64,000 bases of DNA, taken from Terramyces sp. JEL0728 (taxonomy: Eukaryota > Chytridiomycota > Chytridiomycetes > Rhizophydiales > Terramycetaceae). The stretch spans positions 25,833 to 89,832 of the forward strand of contig JADIIU010000053.1 in assembly GCA_027603945.1 (NCBI GenBank), in the 5' to 3' direction. Under the pieces are notes generated by a model, which was not told the origin of the DNA, searched no databases, and saw only the letters and a program-made list of their open reading frames with translations. The translations under genes were made by a program, and so were the position numbers. Of the stretch, positions 59,438-64,000 are shown piece by piece; positions within the stretch are counted from its first letter, which is position 1; the number at the start of each line of letters is the position of its first letter.

Positions 59438-60787
59438 ATGTTTTCAATTCTGTACTTGCATGGCAATTCCTCTCATGAATGCGGATATTGCCATTCAGAA
59501 GCTGAAACTTCAAAAAGCTTTGGTGTTCTAGGATTCAATTTATCTCCCGGAAATTACCAGGTGATGATTGACAAGGGATGGTACAGGTGATATAATGGTA
59601 GGAGGCGGTCAGGGAATTATGTCTACAAACCAAATATTGGATCGACATGCTGCCCACAGTATTCAATCAAACTGAATTGTCTAGAATTTGAACCTACCAA
59701 GAGTCAGTCCAAGGTACTGAAAAAAGTTCAAAAGTATTTGCTGACTGGAAATTTGAAGCAAAGCGATAGATCGGCAGAGAAACCAGATACAAAGAATGTA
59801 TCCACGGATTTTATTCAACCAAAGCTTAATGTGCCTGTTCAACCAATAGTAGATGCTCTGGATCAAACACCATCTTTCGAAAATCCCAATGTCCAAGAGC
59901 AGAAGCAATCAAAGCCAATATTGAGTAGGAAATCGGGAATAGAAAGTCTGGTGGAAACAATTGAAAACAATCCCAGAAACAAGATTAAATTTCAAGTACT
60001 GACGGATTAACCAGGTAAAATTAGAACCTGCAGAGTATACGAAAGAATCGCACGAATTGTACATAAAGTATCAAATGGCCATCCATGGGGATAAATTAGA
60101 GGAATTGACTGCTGAAAAGTACTCTAATTTCCTGGTTGAATCTCCATTCCAAAAATCTACCTATTTCAAGTTCAAAGATAAAGTTTATGCGTGTGGATTG
60201 TATCATCAAAAGTACTATGTTGATGGGGCATTAATCGCGATTGGGGTCATAGATATTCTACCCTGCTGTGTGTCTTCGGTGTATTTTCTATATGATCCTT
60301 ACTATTCAAGCCTATCTCTTGGAACATTTTCGGCCTTTAAAGAAATCTCAACAACTCTGGAGTTATACCGGGAGAATCCTTCAATCCATCACTATTACTT
60401 GGGTAAATATTGCTTATTTTAGGTTATTATATCCACAGCTGTCCCAAAATGAGATATAAAGCACAGTACAAGCCGTCACAGCTACTTTGTCCACTTACAT
60501 TTGATTGGGTGAGAGCAGATGTAGCAATTCCGTTATTGGATCAAATGAAAAACACAGTACTTACGCACCAGGAGGGTGGGAATCTAACCGCAAAGTCCAT
60601 TAACGGATTTTCAAAACCCCAAATCAATCCCCAACTGCTAACACAAGCCAAAATACTCTTCAACAAAAAGATTGAGCCAATTGACAAATTTTTATCAAAC
60701 AAAATGTTTATAATGAATCTCAAGGAATTTATGGAATACTTGGGAGTAGAGATTCTACAAACTGTATTGATCGTAGCGCCAGAATAA
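59438..60787 (+). CDS. ATE1: Arginyl-tRNA--protein transferase ATE1
   Basis: Adds arginine to N-terminal Asp/Glu/oxidised Cys as an N-degron. Introns of 18, 19 and 20 nt removed give 430 residues. N-terminal cysteine motif [16 protein letters not shown] and [22 protein letters not shown] is restored only by the 18-nt intron. C-terminal catalytic part: [76 protein letters not shown]. The extra insert of about 90 residues (59.75-60.0 kb) is hydrophilic. Starts 24 bp after the IFT22 stop. Confidence 0.94.
59587..59604 (+). other. 18-nt mini-intron in ATE1
   Basis: Sequence gtgatataatggtaggag. Removal joins DKGWYR to RSGNYVYKP in phase, matching the RGWRRSGxYxYKP block of ATE1. A 15-nt variant ending at gtag also keeps frame and would add one Arg. 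The shortest intron I found. Confidence 0.65.
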
Positions 60788-60829
60788 TTTCGCGGCATCT
60801 TCAAAAATTACAATGGCAGAATAATTTTA

Positions 60830-62581
60830 TTAAAACAATATTTCCTGTTTCTAGATTAGCATAATGTACTTTTAAACACTCCATTGAGCAATATCTATAG
60901 ATATTCTTGTCAAAAGATTGCAACCCAGCTAGACTCTTTCCACATGTTCCGCATTGGTTTTGATTGACTCGCATTCTTGCCTCAGCAGCTAAAGCACTGG
61001 ATTAGTAAAAAGTACCGTTTCTCTCTATCCAAACGCTGCCTTTGTTCTGGTGACATGCCAATTGACTGTTTTTCTGTCGCAGAGAGTTTTACCAACGTCA
61101 CTTTCTTTGTTGGTTTCGATTCAACTACTGTTTCCACTTTAGGTTCAACTTCTTCCTTTTTCTTTTTCTTCAATTCTCTTTCCTTCTTTCTCCTTTCTCG
61201 TTCCTTTTCTCTCTGTTTTTCTTCCATTTCTTCAGTCAACGGCCCTGGTACATTCGCTAGTTTGTAGTCCCATTGATCAGGGAAATTGTGCATGTGTCTT
61301 CTATAAACATCTCGCGCTTCTTTTGACGAACACAGGTCATATGGCCGTTTACCCAATCTTGCTATGGTCGGATCTGCACCATTCTCTAGCAAATATTTGA
61401 TTATTAATGGCTGTGACTGCTCCGAAGCATAATGTAGTAGGGTGTAACCAAACTGCACAGGAAAGGTGGTGGTAATTGATTGCCTGTCTAAAATTGAAAT
61501 CAAATATTCCAATCTTCCTTTCTTGACCGCTTCCAGCCGATTCTCCAATAATTCTGGAATCTTAATCTTGTCTTGTTCTAGAATTTGTAAATGGGTTTGC
61601 ACTTTTTCCACAAGCTCTTTTTCCTTTTTAGTCTTGATTTGTTGTTCTTTGATTTCAACATAATTCGCAGTGAATAACAAATCAAACGCTTTTAGTAATT
61701 CCTGTAATGTTGGCCGATTAGTGATAAATGGGAAAGATCGTACTTTTGCAGGGTCGATGATGTTCTCATCAAACAAAATAACACTCCTACTTTGAGCTGG
61801 GTATTTGACAAACACGTATTTAGATCGATTAATCATTTCTTTCCAGTCTTTAAGGAGCTGTTGAATCTCTTCCCTGAGAACTTGCTCGTTATATCTTCTA
61901 ATTTGCGCTCCAGCAGAATTTGCCTTTCCTTTAGAACTATCATTTCCTGACTGCGCTCCTCCTTGTTTTCTTCTTGTAGTGTATCTATGGAATGTCTTGT
62001 GGGCTAGCTGTTGCTTATCTGAATCAATTATCATTGCACTAAAGTGACCCGAAGCCATCATCAGTAGAGTAAAAGTATTCTTTTGCTGCAACTCCATTAA
62101 ACTCGCCTTCCATTCCGCTGGGTCTTTGGATAGCACTTGTTTGTAAACTAAGAGATTTTTGTTTTGGTCTTTGATTTTGAAATCGGCAAACGGGCTCCCT
62201 TGTTTTGCTGGCTCTGGTTCATCTATTATTAGACTGTATATACCTAGTGGTTAATTGGCTTGGTACCTAGGTTAGCAATATTCGGTACCTAGAATTAGAA
62301 TTCAAACTACCATCAGAGGACTCTTCATCAATTGAACTGATATCAGACTTGTCATCGAATTCGTCATGTGTCAACGGCTTCAGCTGCTTTATTTTCCGCT
62401 TTAAATTATACAAGTGCAAATCGCTTTTGTAATGTGATTTGGTGGTGGAAATTAAACATGTTGTACATGGAATTCCTCCTTCTTCTACCTTGATTTCCTC
62501 TTCCTCCTCAACGACTTTCTGTTTATATTCAATGTTATCCAGCAATGTTTTTGGGATTTCGCTCACTCTAAATTTTTCCAT
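60830..62581 (-). CDS. VMS1: VMS1/ANKZF1 ribosome-quality-control tRNA endonuclease
   Basis: Releases nascent chains from stalled 60S subunits by cutting tRNA. 552 residues after introns of 55, 19 and 19 nt. N-terminal zinc finger (CTTCLISTTKSHYKSDLHLYN), the VLRF1 catalytic domain with GHFSAMIID, AHKTFHRYTTRRKQGGAQSGND (the conserved HKTxxRYTxRxKQGGxQ loop), ankyrin-type LLHYASEQSQPLIIKYLLENGADP, a lysine-rich VIM-like helix and a C-terminal zinc-binding CGTCGKSLAGLQSFDKNIYRYCSMEC, seen only after splicing. Start is 13 bp from the divergent RPAP3 start. Confidence 0.92.
62234..62288 (-). other. 55-nt intron made of tandem mini-intron-like modules
   Basis: The VMS1 frame requires removal of 55 nt. 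On the minus strand it reads as a 22-nt unit (gtaccg...gctaacctag), then a 23-nt unit (gtacca...attaaccactag), then gtatatacag. Both large units alone have the complete mini-intron grammar and start with the same gtacc. This looks like a duplicated intron spliced as one, or stepwise. Confidence 0.6.
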
Positions 62582-62594
62582 TTGATTTGAAAAA

Positions 62595-63934
62595 ATGGAG
62601 ACAGCATTGCAAATTAAACGTAACGCTGAAGAACAACAATCGGCAATCAAGGATTTGCTCAAATGGGAAGACGAAGTTAAAGTCAAAGATAAAAAGGCTG
62701 TGGGAGAGAAAGTTTATCATGTTCCAATACGAACTACAGTTGCCAATACCACAGTCAAAAATGACAGGATTTCTTCCTTGGACTATAGGAAATGGGATTC
62801 CTTTAATGTAGACAAGGAGCTGGAAAATGTGGATTACGAAACAAGCAAAGTAAGTGCTCAGATCTATCCTAGCGGCGCTCGCTGCGAAACCTGAACAGAT
62901 TAATAATAGGAACAAGTAAAAATCAAAGAAAAGGTTATCAAGAATAACGAAGATGCCTTGGTGGAAAAGGAGAAGGGAAATTTATACTTTAAAAAACAAA
63001 AGTTCCAAAAGGCAATCATTTGCTACACAAAATCAATAGAGTTGAACATGGACATTATTCCTCTAGTCAACAGGGCACTCTGCTATTTGAAAATTCAGGA
63101 TTACCAGAATGCAGAACAGGACTGCGATAAGGTGCTTGAAATAGATGTCAAAAATATCAAAGCACTCCATCGCAGAGGACTAGCGAGAAAGAATAGAAAG
63201 AAATATTTGGAAGCAAAGAGGGATTTTGAAGATTGCTTGATCCTGGAGCCTACCAATTCCACAATCAAAAAAGATCTGCAAGAATTGGAAAATATCATCA
63301 GTATTTTTAACGGAAAGACTACGAGAAAGAGGATTGAGATTGAAGAAATTAACAAACCAATTGCTAGAGCAGCAGAAAATGACAGGAACGGGGTGGCTGT
63401 TAATGAACCTGTTTTGCTACCCAAAGTAGAAATAGTGGAAGCAAACCCAACAGAGTCTTTTATTGAAACAATTGTACCAGCTGAAGAACCACAAGTTAAA
63501 CCGGCTGAAAGAGTGAAAAAAGTTGAAATTGCAGAGGAAAAAGTAGAACCCAAGGAGGTTTCAAAAAAGTTACCAGAAATGAGTAAAGTTAAGCAGGAAA
63601 AGAATTCTATGGCCCAGCCGGAAATCAAGGTTGATGCTACCAAATTGGAAAAGCCAAAAACCCTGTTTGAATTTGAGCAGAATTGGAAGAATCTGGATCG
63701 CGAATCGCAATATCTATATTTAAAAGTGCTTTTCTATTAACATAGACCCTCAGCTGCGATTTATCCCTCTTCAAGACATCTTTTGACCAACCATTGCTCG
63801 TAAATATATTGGAGATTATTCAACAGCATTGCCAAAAAGAAGAAAGCCTCTTGCTCTTGACAAGTCTTTCGAAACTTCCAAGATTCTCCATGGTCTACAT
63901 GTTTCTCAAGGATAAGACTCGTAATTTTTCCTAA
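62595..63934 (+). CDS. RPAP3: RPAP3/TAH1-like R2TP co-chaperone with TPR and RPAP3-C domain
   Basis: Recruits HSP90/HSP70 to the RUVBL1/2-PIH1D1 complex that assembles RNA polymerase II, snoRNPs, PIKKs and axonemal dyneins. 419 residues after introns of 60 and 20 nt. TPR domain: EKEKGNLYFKKQKFQKAIICYTKSIELN, NRALCYLKIQDYQNAEQDCDKVLEI, ALHRRGLARKNRKKYLEAKRDF. A charged linker follows, then the RPAP3 C-terminal domain: TLFEFEQNWKNLDRESQYLYLK, DQPLLVNILEII, KLPRFSMVYMFL. Ends at TAA 63934 unless one more mini-intron (gtaatttttcctaacatag, 63921-63939) is used, in which case the gene runs off the window end. Confidence 0.9.
62850..62909 (+). other. 60-nt intron in RPAP3
   Basis: From gtaagtgctc to ttaataatag, removed in phase to join VDYETSK to EQVKIKEKV before the TPR domain. 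It ends with the same TTAAT-x4-AG element as the mini-introns. A shorter 23-nt alternative (ending at ctag) leads to a frame that does not continue. One of only three introns over 25 nt that I found. Confidence 0.6.
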
Positions 63935-64000
63935 CATAGTTGTAAATGGGAGGCATGAAAAAAGTGGACAGTTGGAAGTGGACTCCCGCCACAAACCAGC

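Overview
The window is nuclear DNA of a flagellate eukaryote with an extremely compacted genome. I can place 45 protein genes in 64 kb (about one per 1.4 kb) on both strands, with almost no intergenic sequence. No rRNA, tRNA, transposon or CRISPR was seen. The protein repertoire suggests an early-diverging zoosporic fungus or a close relative. Genes typical of fungi (an RTT109-type histone acetyltransferase, a CRT10-like protein, a Cbk1/NDR kinase) sit beside a ciliary/basal-body set (centrin, SAXO, NPHP4, TMEM138, IFT22, an LRR/IQ protein) and a PRC2 EED homologue. The lineage assignment is inference. The code is standard.

The main signal is intron structure. Almost every gene is cut by spliceosomal introns of only 18-23 nt (mode 20). 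They have GTA at the 5' end, a C/T-TAA-C/T branch-like element a few bases before the end, and a terminal AG. I resolved about 120 by eye; removing them restores conserved proteins, and for nearly all genes whose introns I fully listed the spliced length is an exact multiple of three. Three longer introns (55, 60 and 61 nt) and one GC-AG mini-intron stand out.

Layout. 1-8.1 kb: eEF1B-gamma (5' end cut), GNA1, SPIN90/Ldb17, VPS60/CHMP5, a RanBPM-like CTLH/CRA protein, SMC4. 8.4-15.9 kb: centrin, SAXO, EED, CDC14, SAP30BP, PRKRIP1, ABHD10-like hydrolase. 15.9-21.7 kb: one 1,809-residue coiled-coil/LRR/IQ protein with 20 mini-introns. 21.8-28 kb: a four-TM protein, cysteine dioxygenase, a small orphan, INCENP, a coiled-coil orphan. 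28.2-34 kb: a 36-bp tandem repeat, a copper P-type ATPase, a CHTOP/UIF-like adaptor, CRT10-like, TMEM138. 34.5-46.4 kb: bystin, RTT109, NDR kinase, an acylated orphan, mitochondrial uL13, CDC27, OTUD6, a CSC1/TMEM63 channel. 46.4-53 kb: an F-BAR/SH3 protein, NPHP4. 53-64 kb: a probable ornithine decarboxylase antizyme with a possible +1 frameshift, ERH, a small basic protein, HAL2/BPNT-type phosphatase, TLDc protein, SmD1, CAF-1 p60 (CAC2), a small orphan, IFT22, ATE1, VMS1/ANKZF1, RPAP3.

Several genes act together: SMC4, INCENP, CDC14, CDC27 and the NDR kinase in mitosis; EED, RTT109 and CAC2 in chromatin; SAP30BP, PRKRIP1, SmD1, ERH and the CHTOP-like protein in RNA processing; bystin, VMS1 and uL13m in translation. 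Divergent neighbours often have start codons only 13-25 bp apart, and convergent stops can be 4 bp apart, so promoters, leaders and terminators must overlap neighbouring genes.
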